Origin: Burkholderia stagnalis
GTDB taxonomy: Bacteria > Pseudomonadota > Gammaproteobacteria > Burkholderiales > Burkholderiaceae
NCBI RefSeq assembly: GCF_902830275.1
Contig: NZ_CADESW010000025.1
Location: 1-64,000 of the forward strand
DNA length: 64,000 nucleotides
Direction of reading: 5' to 3'
A program made the translations under genes and the position numbers. The notes beneath the pieces are model-generated. The model had not been told where the DNA came from. It saw nothing but the letters and a program-made list of their open reading frames with translations, and did no database searches. Below, one piece after another: positions 1-8,077 of this stretch (position 1 is the first letter of the stretch; each line of letters begins with the position of its first letter).

Positions 1-125
1 CCGCCGCGCTCCAGCACCGCGCGGATCACCGTTGCGCCCAGCTCCGGCGCCGCGATCTTCGCGAGAGCGCCGCCGAATTTGCCGACCGCGGTCCGCGCGG
101 CCGATACGATCACTACGTCCGTCAT
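1..125 (-). CDS. phaA: Acetyl-CoA acetyltransferase (beta-ketothiolase), N-terminal part, cut by the window edge
   Basis: Only the first 41 or so codons are present, reading leftward off the window. The start MTDVVIVSAARTAVGKFGG is the typical opening of biosynthetic thiolases, which condense two acetyl-CoA to acetoacetyl-CoA, the first step of polyhydroxybutyrate synthesis. The catalytic cysteine would lie outside the window. The gene follows phaC by 99 bp on the same strand, and the order phaC-phaA is the usual one in Burkholderia and Cupriavidus. A strong GGAGGAAAGGGAA Shine-Dalgarno region lies directly before the ATG. The identification rests on the N-terminus and the context. Confidence 0.9.
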   Translation of the reverse strand, partial: MTDVVIVSAARTAVGKFGGALAKIAAPELGATVIRAVLERG

Positions 126-177
126 TTCCCTTTCCTCCGGGCCGGCGCGACACGGCGCATCGCTCCCCGCCCTGTTA

Positions 178-211
178 AAAATACTGCGGCGCTCCAGACA
201 GCGTGCGCCGC
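178..211 (-). terminator. Attenuator-like hairpin between phaC and phaA
   Basis: On the minus strand a 7-bp stem GCGGCGC/GCGCCGC (205-211 with 186-192) is followed two bases later by TATTTTT. An alternative stem GACAGCG/CGCTGTC (197-203 with 209-215) shares bases with it. It lies 14 bases past the phaC stop. It may lower transcription into phaA. No T-run follows the alternative stem. Confidence 0.45.
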
Positions 212-224
212 TGTCAGTCTTTCG

Positions 225-2102
225 TCAATCGCGCTGCAACACGTACCGGCCGGGCGCCGGCTCGATCACCGGGAATTGCGCGGAGCCGGCCTGCGCGGGC
301 GGCGCCACCTTGCGGCCGCCGTACTGGTCGAGCCACTCGGTCCAGGTCGGCCACCAGCTGCCGGGCTGCTCGGTCGCGCCGGCGAGCCAGTCGTCGGCGG
401 CTCCGGGCAGGTCGTTGTCGTTGACCCAGAAGCTGCGCTTCTTCTTCGCCGGCGGATTGATCACACCCGCGATGTGGCCCGACGCGCCGAGCACGAACTT
501 CAGCGGGCCCGTCAGGATCGACGTCGACGCGTAGGCCGTCTGCCACGGCACGATGTGATCCTCGCGCGAGCCGTAGATGAAGGTCGGCACGTCGATCCGC
601 GACAGGTCGACCGCCTCGCCGCACACGGTGAGCGCGCCCGGCTCGCGCAGCCGGTTCTCGAGATAGGTATTGCGCAGGTACCACGCGTACATCGGGCCCG
701 GCAGGTTGGTCGAATCGCTGTTCCAGTACAGCAGGTCGAACGGCGCCGGCGTGCGGCCCTTCAGGTAGTTGTCGACGACGTAGTTCCAGACGAGATCGTT
801 CGGACGCAGAAACGAGAACGTGTTCGCGAACTCGACGCCGCGCATCAGCCCCGGCGGCGTGCCGCTCTTTCCGCCGATCGTCTGCTCGCGCATCTGTACG
901 TGCGCCTCGTCGACGAACACGTCGACGACGCCCGTGTCGGAGAAATCGAGCATCGCGGTGAGCAGCGTCATCGACGCGGCCGGGTGCTCGCCGCGCGCGG
1001 CCAGCACCGCGAGCGCCGTGGAGAGCATCGTGCCGCCGACGCAGAAGCCCAGCGTGTTGATCTGCTCTCGGCCGCTCACCTGCTGCACCGCATCGATCGC
1101 GGCGAGCAGGCCTTCGTTCATGTAGTCGTCCCAGGTCTTGTGAGCGACCGATGCATCCGCGTTGCGCCACGACACGAGAAACACCTGGTGGCCGCACGAC
1201 AGCGCATGCGCGACGAGCGAATTCTCGGGCTGCAGGTCGAGGATGTAGAACTTGTTGATGCACGGCGGCACGATCAGCAGCGGCCGCTCGAACACCGTCT
1301 CCGTCGTCGGCTTGTACTGGATCAGCTGGATCAGGTCGTTCTCGTAGACGACCGCGCCCTCGGTGCAGCCGAGGTTCTTGCCGACCACGAACTGCGATTC
1401 GTCGGTCTGCGAAATCTTGCCGCGCTGCAAGTCGCCCAGCAGGTTCATCATCCCCTGCCGCAGGCTTTCGCCCTGGGTCTCGAGGATCGACTTCTGCGCA
1501 TCCGGGTTGAACGCGAGAAAGTTGCTCGGCGCGGCGGCGGCCGTCCATTGCTGCACCGCGAAACGGATCCGCTCGCGCGTCTTGGGATCGGTCTCGAGCG
1601 CGTCGGCGAGCTCCTGCAGGTAGCGCGCGTTGAGCAGGTACCACGCGGCCGTGAACGCGTGCGCGGGCGAAGCCTTCCACGCGTCGCCGCTGAAGCGGCG
1701 GTCCTTCAGCTCAGGCACCTCGAGCTTCGCGGCGCTCGCCTGCTGCATCAGCGTCACGCAATCGCGCGCATAGTCGGCCTGCAGCTTCTGCAGGCGCTCG
1801 GGCGGGATCGCGGCGGCCGGCAGCTTCAGGCCGGCGAACGGCGATGCCGCGCCGCCGAAATCGGTCATCGACGGCATCTGGAACGGAAACGACTTGGGGA
1901 ACTGAAACGTCGCGAACGGATTCGTCGCGGCCGACGCGGTCGCGGCGCGCGCCGGATCCGCGAAGCCCCGCCACGCGCTCAACCACGCCTCGAACATCTG
2001 CTGCATCGGCTGCGCTGCTTGCTGGGCTGCCTGGGCGAATGCCTGCTGGCCCGCGAAAGTGTCCGCCTGTGCGGACGTCGACGAGTTTTTCGATGCTGTC
2101 AT
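225..2102 (-). CDS. phaC: Class I polyhydroxyalkanoate synthase PhaC
   Basis: This is a 625-residue class I PHA synthase, which polymerises (R)-3-hydroxyacyl-CoA into polyester at the surface of cytoplasmic granules. The lipase-like box GFCVGG carries the catalytic Cys at about residue 354. The Asp in GSREDHIVPW (about 515) and the His in GASGHIAG (about 543) complete the triad. Each is shifted by exactly 35 residues from Cys319/Asp480/His508 of Cupriavidus necator PhaC, because of a longer Gln/Ala-rich N-terminus. I chose the ATG at 2102 (MTASKNSS), preceded by AGGCAGG, over an upstream in-frame ATG at 2177. phaA follows on the same strand, so PHB precursor and polymer synthesis are linked. 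Confidence 0.97.
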   Translation of the reverse strand: MTASKNSSTSAQADTFAGQQAFAQAAQQAAQPMQQMFEAWLSAWRGFADPARAATASAATNPFATFQFPKSFPFQMPSMTDFGGAASPFAGLKLPAAAIPPERLQKLQADYARDCVTLMQQASAAKLEVPELKDRRFSGDAWKASPAHAFTAAWYLLNARYLQELADALETDPKTRERIRFAVQQWTAAAAPSNFLAFNPDAQKSILETQGESLRQGMMNLLGDLQRGKISQTDESQFVVGKNLGCTEGAVVYENDLIQLIQYKPTTETVFERPLLIVPPCINKFYILDLQPENSLVAHALSCGHQVFLVSWRNADASVAHKTWDDYMNEGLLAAIDAVQQVSGREQINTLGFCVGGTMLSTALAVLAARGEHPAASMTLLTAMLDFSDTGVVDVFVDEAHVQMREQTIGGKSGTPPGLMRGVEFANTFSFLRPNDLVWNYVVDNYLKGRTPAPFDLLYWNSDSTNLPGPMYAWYLRNTYLENRLREPGALTVCGEAVDLSRIDVPTFIYGSREDHIVPWQTAYASTSILTGPLKFVLGASGHIAGVINPPAKKKRSFWVNDNDLPGAADDWLAGATEQPGSWWPTWTEWLDQYGGRKVAPPAQAGSAQFPVIEPAPGRYVLQRD

Positions 2103-2468
2103 TACCTGCCTTACCGGTGATTCCTGAGCGTCAATCGTGGAAATCCTGCTCGCGGGCGCGGCGTGCCGGCCGTGCAAGCAGGGCCGTCATGCTCTGGAGA
2201 GGCGTCTCCAGATTCTGCCGCAGTGCGGTATTTTTATCATTATCGTTTTCCCCATGTGAAGCGTTGCGTCAAACCAGGATCACGACCGTCCATCAAGACG
2301 GAGATAATCCGCGCGCAACAGGCGGGACAAGGCTCCCGGCGAACACATCGACATTTTGATTCGCTTGACTTCACATTTTTTCATTCGGTTGCGCATACAT
2401 CGGCATTCTGCCGTGCGAATAGCGAGATAACCCGATACTGCACAGCAGCATGCGATGCATGCGCGACG
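2103..2468 (-). other. Intergenic region upstream of phaC, no gene seen
   Basis: I see no credible ORF or RNA gene here. The part next to phaC must hold its promoter; the AT-rich stretch around 2229-2252 (GATAATGATAAAAAT on the minus strand) is the likeliest -10 area, but I found no convincing -35. At 2448-2462, just past the pgeF stop, lies GCATGC-GAT-GCATGC, a short palindrome repeated twice. No intrinsic terminator for pgeF is evident. Confidence 0.5.
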
Positions 2469-3308
2469 TCAGCCGGCCAGCCAGATCGCCGCCGCCATGC
2501 GGCCGGTTACGCGGTCGCGCCGGTACGAATAGAAGCGCGACGGCTCGGTGACCGTGCATGCGCCGCCACCGCTCACGCGCGACACGCCCGCGCGCGCGAG
2601 ACGCAGCCGTGCAAGCGCGTGGAGATCGGCCAGATACTTGCCCGGCGCGCCTTCGATCGCGGCGAACGCGCGCCGTGTTTCATCATGCTCCGACTGCGGG
2701 GCCGTGTCGAGAAATGCGTCGCGCACGTCCGCGCCCACCTCGAACGCATCCGGACCAATCGCCGGCCCGAGGAACGCATGCAGGCTGTCGGCCGCACCGC
2801 CGGCGAGCGCCGCGACCTGCGTCGCGGTGTCCTCGACAATGCCGGCCGCGAGCCCGCGCCAGCCCGCATGCGCGGCGCCGACCGCGCGCCCCTGCGCATC
2901 GCACAGCAGCACGGGCAGGCAATCCGCGACCATCACGACGCACACCGCATTCGCGCGATCGGTCACGCTCGCGTCGGCCCGCACCGGCGCCGTGGAGTCG
3001 GGATCGGCCGCGATCACTTCGTCGGCGCGCACGATCCGCGCGCCGTGCACCTGCTCGAGCCACGCGGCGCGCGGCTGGCCCGCGAGCGCCAGCAACCGCG
3101 CACGGTTCTCGGCGACGTGCGCCGGATCGTCTCCGGTGTGCAGCCCGAGGTTCATCCCGCCCGGCTGCGCGGCGCCGTCCTGCCAGCGCCCGTACGGGCC
3201 CTCGCTGACACCGCCGGCGCGCGTCGTGACCAGCGCGCGCACGCGCGGCGACACCTGCCAGTCGGGCTGCACGCAGTCCTGCCACGTCAACGGCGCCAGG
3301 TTCGTCAT
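2469..3308 (-). CDS. pgeF: YfiH/PgeF family polyphenol oxidase / peptidoglycan-editing factor
   Basis: A 279-residue DUF152/YfiH protein (laccase-domain family). Known members act as purine nucleoside phosphorylases/oxidases or as PgeF, which corrects peptidoglycan stem peptides. The three metal-binding residues are all visible: His in LEQVHGARIV, Cys in VADCLPVLL and His in AAHAGWRGL. The usual LGPCIG motif reads LGPAIG. The start is ambiguous. ATG at 3308 gives MTNLAPL; an in-frame GTG at 3314 sits directly after the rluD stop. Both use the GGAGG made by the last rluD codons. The pairing rluD-pgeF is conserved and suggests translational coupling. The exact substrate cannot be read from sequence. 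Confidence 0.93.
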   Translation of the reverse strand: MTNLAPLTWQDCVQPDWQVSPRVRALVTTRAGGVSEGPYGRWQDGAAQPGGMNLGLHTGDDPAHVAENRARLLALAGQPRAAWLEQVHGARIVRADEVIAADPDSTAPVRADASVTDRANAVCVVMVADCLPVLLCDAQGRAVGAAHAGWRGLAAGIVEDTATQVAALAGGAADSLHAFLGPAIGPDAFEVGADVRDAFLDTAPQSEHDETRRAFAAIEGAPGKYLADLHALARLRLARAGVSRVSGGGACTVTEPSRFYSYRRDRVTGRMAAAIWLAG

Positions 3309-3314
3309 CGCCAC

Positions 3315-4517
3315 TCACTCCTCCTCGTCGTCCGGGTACGCCGCATCGTCTTCATACTCGCCGCCGAAATCATCGTCGTAATCGCCGTCCTCGTCGAATT
3401 CCGCATCGTCCTGCCCGAAGCCGAGCGCGCCGACGAGCGCGGTCATGTCGTCAGGCAGCGGGCAGCGCCACTGCATCGTCTTGCCGGTCACCGGATGCAC
3501 GAGGCCGAGCCGCCACGCGTGCAGCGCCTGGCGCGCGAACCCGTCCGGCAGCGGCGTCACCGAGCGCTTGCCGCGCGCGCGCCCGTACACGGGATCGCCG
3601 AGCAGCGGATGGCCGACATGCGAGCAATGCACGCGGATCTGGTGGGTGCGGCCGGTTTCGAGATCGCATTGGATCGCAGATACCGGCTGACGTTGCCACA
3701 CACATGTGTCAACCGTGCGGAAATGCGTGCGCGCCGGCTTGCCGGACGCACCGGTCACGACCGCCATGCGCGTGCGCTCGCGCGGATCGCGGCCGATCGG
3801 CGCGTCGATCGTGCCGTCCTCGGGCATGGTGCCCCAGACCAGCGCGAAATAGCGGCGCTTCACGGTGCGGGCCTGCAGCTGGCGGACCAGGTCGGTCTGC
3901 GCGGCGAGCGTGCGCGCGACCACCATCAGGCCCGAGGTTTCCTTGTCGAGCCGGTGGACGATCCCCGCGCGCGGCAGGCCGGCCGCCGCGTCGCCGTAAC
4001 GGTGCAGCAGGCCGTTGAGGATCGTGCCGCTCCAGTTGCCGGCAGCCGGATGCACGACGAGGCCCGCCGGCTTGTTGATGACGACGAGCGCGTCGTCCTC
4101 GTAGACGATGTCGAGCGGCACCGGCTCCGGCGTGAACGCGAGCTGCTCCGGCAGCAGGTCGGGCACGAGCTCGATCGTCGCGCCGAGCGGCACCGGCTGG
4201 CGGATCTTCGCGGGCGCACCGTCGATGCGCACCCGCTGGGCGTCGATCCAGCTCTGCAGCCGGCTGCGCGAGAATTCGGGAAACAGCTGCGCGAGCGCCT
4301 TGTCGAGGCGCTCGCCGGCAAGCGATGCGGGAACTTCGACGACACGCGGCGCATCGTCGCCCGCGCGGGACGGCGCGACGGGCGACTGCAGCGCGTCGCC
4401 GGTGAGGTCGTCGTCGAGCGAATCGCCGGAAGCAGCGTCGGCGGGCCGATCGCTTGGGCTATAATCTTCGCGATTTGCCTTGCCCTGCCGGGCATTCTGC
4501 GAATTTGAACGGGTCAT
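3315..4517 (-). CDS. rluD: 23S rRNA pseudouridine(1911/1915/1917) synthase RluD
   Basis: This 400-residue RluA-family enzyme isomerises uridines in helix 69 of 23S rRNA. An S4 RNA-binding domain (ERLDKALAQLFPEFSRSRL, about residues 70-120) precedes the synthase domain. The catalytic Asp lies in the signature GIVHRLDKETSG, and RTHQIRVH follows. Two features are longer than in E. coli RluD: about 60 polar residues before the S4 domain and a strongly acidic tail of about 27 residues (Asp/Glu/Tyr/Gly). The final Glu-Glu-Glu codons double as the Shine-Dalgarno of pgeF. It diverges from bamD, as in many Gram-negative bacteria. Confidence 0.96.
   Translation of the reverse strand: MTRSNSQNARQGKANREDYSPSDRPADAASGDSLDDDLTGDALQSPVAPSRAGDDAPRVVEVPASLAGERLDKALAQLFPEFSRSRLQSWIDAQRVRIDGAPAKIRQPVPLGATIELVPDLLPEQLAFTPEPVPLDIVYEDDALVVINKPAGLVVHPAAGNWSGTILNGLLHRYGDAAAGLPRAGIVHRLDKETSGLMVVARTLAAQTDLVRQLQARTVKRRYFALVWGTMPEDGTIDAPIGRDPRERTRMAVVTGASGKPARTHFRTVDTCVWQRQPVSAIQCDLETGRTHQIRVHCSHVGHPLLGDPVYGRARGKRSVTPLPDGFARQALHAWRLGLVHPVTGKTMQWRCPLPDDMTALVGALGFGQDDAEFDEDGDYDDDFGGEYEDDAAYPDDEEE
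4460..4465 (+). promoter_or_regulatory. Candidate -10 box for bamD
   Basis: A perfect TATAAT lies 94 bases before the bamD ATG, inside the 5' coding part of the divergent rluD. No good -35 (TTGACA-like) is seen 16-18 bases upstream, so this is a candidate only. Confidence 0.4.
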
Positions 4518-4558
4518 TTAGACTGGGTCACCAAGACTTGAAGCTAGGACATGCGAGC

Positions 4559-5383
4559 ATGATGAATTCGACCAAACGCGCGGCACGAACCGTCGCCGCC
4601 CGGGCGACGGCGGTTGCAGCCGCGGCCCTCATCGCGGGTTGCCACGGCTTGCCGCAGAAGCAGGACGAGACCGCGACCTGGTCGAACAACAAATTATACT
4701 CAGAGGCTCAGGACGCCCTGTCCGGCGGCGACTGGGGCAAGTGCGCGAAATACTTCGAGGCGCTGCAGGGTCGCGACCCGTTCGGTCATTTCGCGCAGCA
4801 GGCACAGATCAACGTCGCGTACTGCAACTGGAAGGACAACGAAGCGGCCGCCGCCGATCAAGCCGTCGACCGCTTCATCCAGCTGCACCCCGATCATCCC
4901 GATATCGCGTACGCGTACTACCTGAAGGGCATGATCCACTTCAACGACGATCTCGGGCTGTTCGGCCGCTTCTCGGGCCAGGACATGAGCGAGCGCGATC
5001 CGCAGGCGCTGCGCGAATCGTACGACGCGTTCAAGGTCGTCGTCGACCGCTATCCGAAGAGCAAGTACGCGCCGGACGCAGCGGCCCGGATGCGCTACAT
5101 CGTCAATGCGCTCGCGTCGCACGAAGTGCACGCGGCCGACTATTACTACCGTCGCGGCGCGTACGTTGCCGCGATCAACCGCGCGCAGCTCGCGATCAGG
5201 GATTACAAGGGTGCGCCGGCCATCGAGGACGCGCTGCACATCATGGTCCTGTCGTACGGCAAGCTGAACCAGCCGCAGCTCGCCGAGGACACGAAGCGCG
5301 TGCTCGCGGGCACGTTCCCGGACAGCCCGTACGTCACGGGCCACGCCCGCCCCGGTGCGAAGAAGTCGTGGTGGCAGTTCTGA
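4559..5383 (+). CDS. bamD: Outer membrane assembly lipoprotein BamD (ComL)
   Basis: A 274-residue lipoprotein. After a basic start (MMNSTKRAART) a hydrophobic stretch ends in the lipobox LIAGC, so the mature N-terminal Cys is at about residue 26. The rest is a TPR-like solenoid (for example PDIAYAYYLKGMIHFND and the C-terminal ALHIMVLSYGKLNQPQLAED) matching BamD. BamD is the essential partner of BamA in inserting beta-barrel proteins into the outer membrane. Two adjacent ATG codons (4559 and 4562) are possible starts. bamB of the same complex lies at 22636-23781. A bidirectional terminator separates it from the convergent dinG gene. Confidence 0.95.
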   Translation: MMNSTKRAARTVAARATAVAAAALIAGCHGLPQKQDETATWSNNKLYSEAQDALSGGDWGKCAKYFEALQGRDPFGHFAQQAQINVAYCNWKDNEAAAADQAVDRFIQLHPDHPDIAYAYYLKGMIHFNDDLGLFGRFSGQDMSERDPQALRESYDAFKVVVDRYPKSKYAPDAAARMRYIVNALASHEVHAADYYYRRGAYVAAINRAQLAIRDYKGAPAIEDALHIMVLSYGKLNQPQLAEDTKRVLAGTFPDSPYVTGHARPGAKKSWWQF

Positions 5384-5415
5384 TTCGCTGCGCCGCGTAA
5401 CGCGCGCGCAGCCAC

Positions 5416-5444
5416 AAAAACCCGGCCTTGCAGCCGGGTTTTTT
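5416..5444. terminator. Bidirectional intrinsic terminator between bamD and dinG
   Basis: Stem AACCCGGC/GCCGGGTT with the loop CTTGCA, flanked by an A-run on the left and a T-run on the right. It can therefore stop transcription from both convergent genes. Confidence 0.9.
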
Positions 5445-5483
5445 ATTGCGTGGCGGATTCGCGCAAGCGGAAGCGCGAAACGG

Positions 5484-7727
5484 CTATATCCGCTTCGCGG
5501 CGCGATGCTCGGCGAAGAACTCCTCGACAACCTCGATCTCACGCGTGCGCTTGAACGGCGGCAGGCTCTGCCAGATCCGTCGCCCGTAGGGTTTGTCGAC
5601 GAGGCGCGTGTCGCAGATCATCAGCACGCCGCGATCGGTTTCCGCGCGGATCAGCCGGCCCGCGCCCTGCTTCAGCGTGATCACCGCCTGCGGCAGCTGG
5701 TGCACGGCGAACGGGCTCAAGCCCTTCTTCGTCAGCGCATCGAGGCGCGCGGCCAGCACCGGATCGTCGGGCGGCGCGAACGGCAGCTTGTCGATCACGA
5801 CGAGCGACAGTGCGTCGCCGCGCACGTCGACGCCTTCCCAGAAGCTCTGGCTGCCGACCAGGATCGCATTGCCGTAGGCGCGGAAACGATCGAGCAATTC
5901 CGTGCGGCTCGCATCGCCCTGCACGAGCAGCGGCGTATTCCAGCCACGCGATTCGATCACCTCGCGCAGCTTCGACGCGATCCGGTCGACCGCGCGCAGC
6001 GTCGTGCACAGCATGAACACCCCGCCGCCCGCCGCCGCAATGGCCGGCAGCGCGGCATCGAACACCGCGTCGGTGAACGCGGGCGACGACGGCTGCGGCA
6101 GGTTGCGCGGCACGTACAGCAGCCCTTGCGTCTGGTAGTCGAACGGGCTCGCGAGCGTCATCGAGCGCCGCGAGCTGAGCCCCATCTGTGCCGCGTAATG
6201 CGTGAAATCGCCGCGCACCGACAGCGTCGCCGACGTGAAGACCCACGCGCGCGGCACGCCCGCGCGCTGCTTCGCGAAGATCGGCGCGACCGACAGCGGC
6301 GTTTCGTGCAGCTGGACGGTATGCGAGAACACTTCGACCCAGCGCACCTTCTCGTTCGGATCGCCGTCGCCGGCCGCGGCCTCGGCCGCATCGGCCTTCG
6401 CGGCCTCCTGCGCCGCGCCAGGCGCGACCCAGCCGGCGAGCAGGTCCTGCAGCTCGCGCGCGCGGCGCAGGCACGCGCCGAGCGACTCCGCCCGTTCGGC
6501 CTGGCCGGCCAGCGCCGACGCGAGCGCATCGAGCGCGGCTTCCAGCGCGTCGAGCGCGCCGTACAGCGGATGGTCGTCGCCGAGCTGCGCGAGCGACATC
6601 CGCACGATCGTATCGTCCGCGAACGCGAGCCGCAGGTCCCGCGCCGCGCGCTCCAGCGCGCCGCCGAGCTTGACCCACTCGACCGCGTCGCGCGCGTGGC
6701 TCAGGCCTTCCGCGACCGTATCGCGCGCGAGCTCGAGAATCTGCGTCGTCGACAGCGTTTCGCCGAAGAACAGCGTCGCCGTCTCCGGCAGCTGGTGCGC
6801 TTCGTCGAAGATGATCGTGTTCGCGTTCGGCAGCAGCTCGGCCATGCCGGTGTCGCGCAGCATGATGTCCGCGAAGAACAGGTGATGATTGACCACGACG
6901 ACGTCGGCCTGCTGGGCCTCGCGCCGCGCCTGCATCACGAAGCATTCCTTGTAGTGCGGGCATTCCTGGCCGAGACAATTGTCGCGGGTCGACGTGACCA
7001 TCGACCACACCGGCGCCGTTTCCGGCACGCTGGCCAGCTCGGCCTTGTCGCCGCTGCGCGTGACCTTCGCGAAGCGGACGATCTCCTGCAGGTACGCGGT
7101 GTCCTGCCGCGACGGCAGCCGCCCGTTGTCGGCGGTGCGCTGCAGGTAGTAGTGGCACAGATAGTTCGCGCGCCCCTTCAGCATCGCGACCGTCACCGGC
7201 ACCGCGAGCGCGTCGCGCACGGTCGGGATGTCGCGCTGGAACAGCTGGTCCTGCAGGTGCTTGGTGCCGGTCGACACGATGACCTTGCCGCCCCACAGCA
7301 TCGCGGGCACGAGATACGCGTAGGTCTTGCCCGTGCCGGTGCCGGCCTCGACGATCAGCGTGTTGTCGCCCGCATCGCTGTCGGCCTCCGCAGCCGCGGC
7401 GGCGTCCGTGCCCGGCTCGGCCGTCTTGTCGGCATCGTTCTGCAGGCGGCGCGCGGGGCGTTTGCGGGTCTCGAAGATCTCGGGCTCGGGCATCCGGCGC
7501 GCGGACGCCTCCATCGCGGCCGCGACGGCGCGCGCCATCTCGATCTGCGACGCACGCGGCCGGTAGCCGTCGAGCGCGCGCGCGAACAGCCCGCCGTCGC
7601 CGAAGATCGTGTCGAGCTCGTCGACACGCTTGCGGCTCAGCTCGAAGGCGGCTTCGGGCGCACGGGCGCGCCCGGCGGACGACACGTCTCGCCGGGCATC
7701 GGGGGTGGCTTCAAGCGGTGAATTCAA
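5484..7727 (-). CDS. dinG: DinG/YoaA family ATP-dependent DNA helicase
   Basis: A 747-residue superfamily 2 XPD-like 5'-3' helicase. Walker A is EAGTGTGKTYAYL and the DEAH box is IIFDEAHQLPE. Between them, four Cys (NYLCHYYLQ, then CLGQECPHYKEC) match the 4Fe-4S cluster domain of this family. Motif VI-like QGAGRLIRAETDRG is near the C-terminus. These proteins unwind R-loops, D-loops and damaged replication intermediates. The reading frame starts with TTG at 7727 (MNSPLEATPD), with AGGA nine bases upstream; no suitable ATG exists before the conserved domain. YoaA and DinG cannot be told apart firmly here, so the symbol is a family-level one. Confidence 0.9.
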   Translation of the reverse strand: MNSPLEATPDARRDVSSAGRARAPEAAFELSRKRVDELDTIFGDGGLFARALDGYRPRASQIEMARAVAAAMEASARRMPEPEIFETRKRPARRLQNDADKTAEPGTDAAAAAEADSDAGDNTLIVEAGTGTGKTYAYLVPAMLWGGKVIVSTGTKHLQDQLFQRDIPTVRDALAVPVTVAMLKGRANYLCHYYLQRTADNGRLPSRQDTAYLQEIVRFAKVTRSGDKAELASVPETAPVWSMVTSTRDNCLGQECPHYKECFVMQARREAQQADVVVVNHHLFFADIMLRDTGMAELLPNANTIIFDEAHQLPETATLFFGETLSTTQILELARDTVAEGLSHARDAVEWVKLGGALERAARDLRLAFADDTIVRMSLAQLGDDHPLYGALDALEAALDALASALAGQAERAESLGACLRRARELQDLLAGWVAPGAAQEAAKADAAEAAAGDGDPNEKVRWVEVFSHTVQLHETPLSVAPIFAKQRAGVPRAWVFTSATLSVRGDFTHYAAQMGLSSRRSMTLASPFDYQTQGLLYVPRNLPQPSSPAFTDAVFDAALPAIAAAGGGVFMLCTTLRAVDRIASKLREVIESRGWNTPLLVQGDASRTELLDRFRAYGNAILVGSQSFWEGVDVRGDALSLVVIDKLPFAPPDDPVLAARLDALTKKGLSPFAVHQLPQAVITLKQGAGRLIRAETDRGVLMICDTRLVDKPYGRRIWQSLPPFKRTREIEVVEEFFAEHRAAKRI

Positions 7728-7783
7728 GGCAAGCGTTCCTGTGTCCAGCGCCCGGGACGGCGCCGGCGCTTGCCAGGCCGCGC

Positions 7784-7999
7784 TCAGGCGCGCTTATCGG
7801 GTTCCAGCTGCGATTGCAGCATGATGATTTTGTCTTTGGCCGCCAGCTTTTCCTTCTTCAGCTTGTGCAGCGTAATGTCGTCGATGTCGGACCGCCCTTC
7901 CTTCTGCTCGATCTCTCGAGCGAGCCGCGAGTGCAGCTCCTCCAATGAAGCCAAACGGTTGTGCAATTCCTGCTGCTGTTCCGCGTGACGGCTCTGCAT
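7784..7999 (-). CDS. YdcH family protein (DUF465)
   Basis: A 71-residue, highly charged, all-helical protein (MQSRHAEQQQELHNRLASLE...) that looks like one coiled-coil hairpin and fits the YdcH/DUF465 family. Its function is unknown. The start at 7999 is set by the strong GAGGAGG seven to twelve bases upstream; an upstream ATG at 8068 lacks one. It lies between the secreted coiled-coil gene and dinG on the same strand, so it may be cotranscribed with either. Confidence 0.85.
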   Translation of the reverse strand: MQSRHAEQQQELHNRLASLEELHSRLAREIEQKEGRSDIDDITLHKLKKEKLAAKDKIIMLQSQLEPDKRA

Positions 8000-8077
8000 G
8001 TTCGCCTCCTCATCGAAGCAGCGCACCGGCCAGCCTGCCGGTGCGCTCGAGACTGCTTTCCGGATCAACCCAACACG

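Noticed and set aside
2163..4508. A 781-codon open frame on the plus strand across pgeF and rluD
   Set aside because: It is antisense to two recognisable genes, is Arg/His/Ala-rich and has no family features. Such frames arise from the high GC at third codon positions.
5355..7721. A 788-codon plus-strand frame opposite dinG
   Set aside because: Shadow of the helicase gene with an Arg-rich composition and no motifs.
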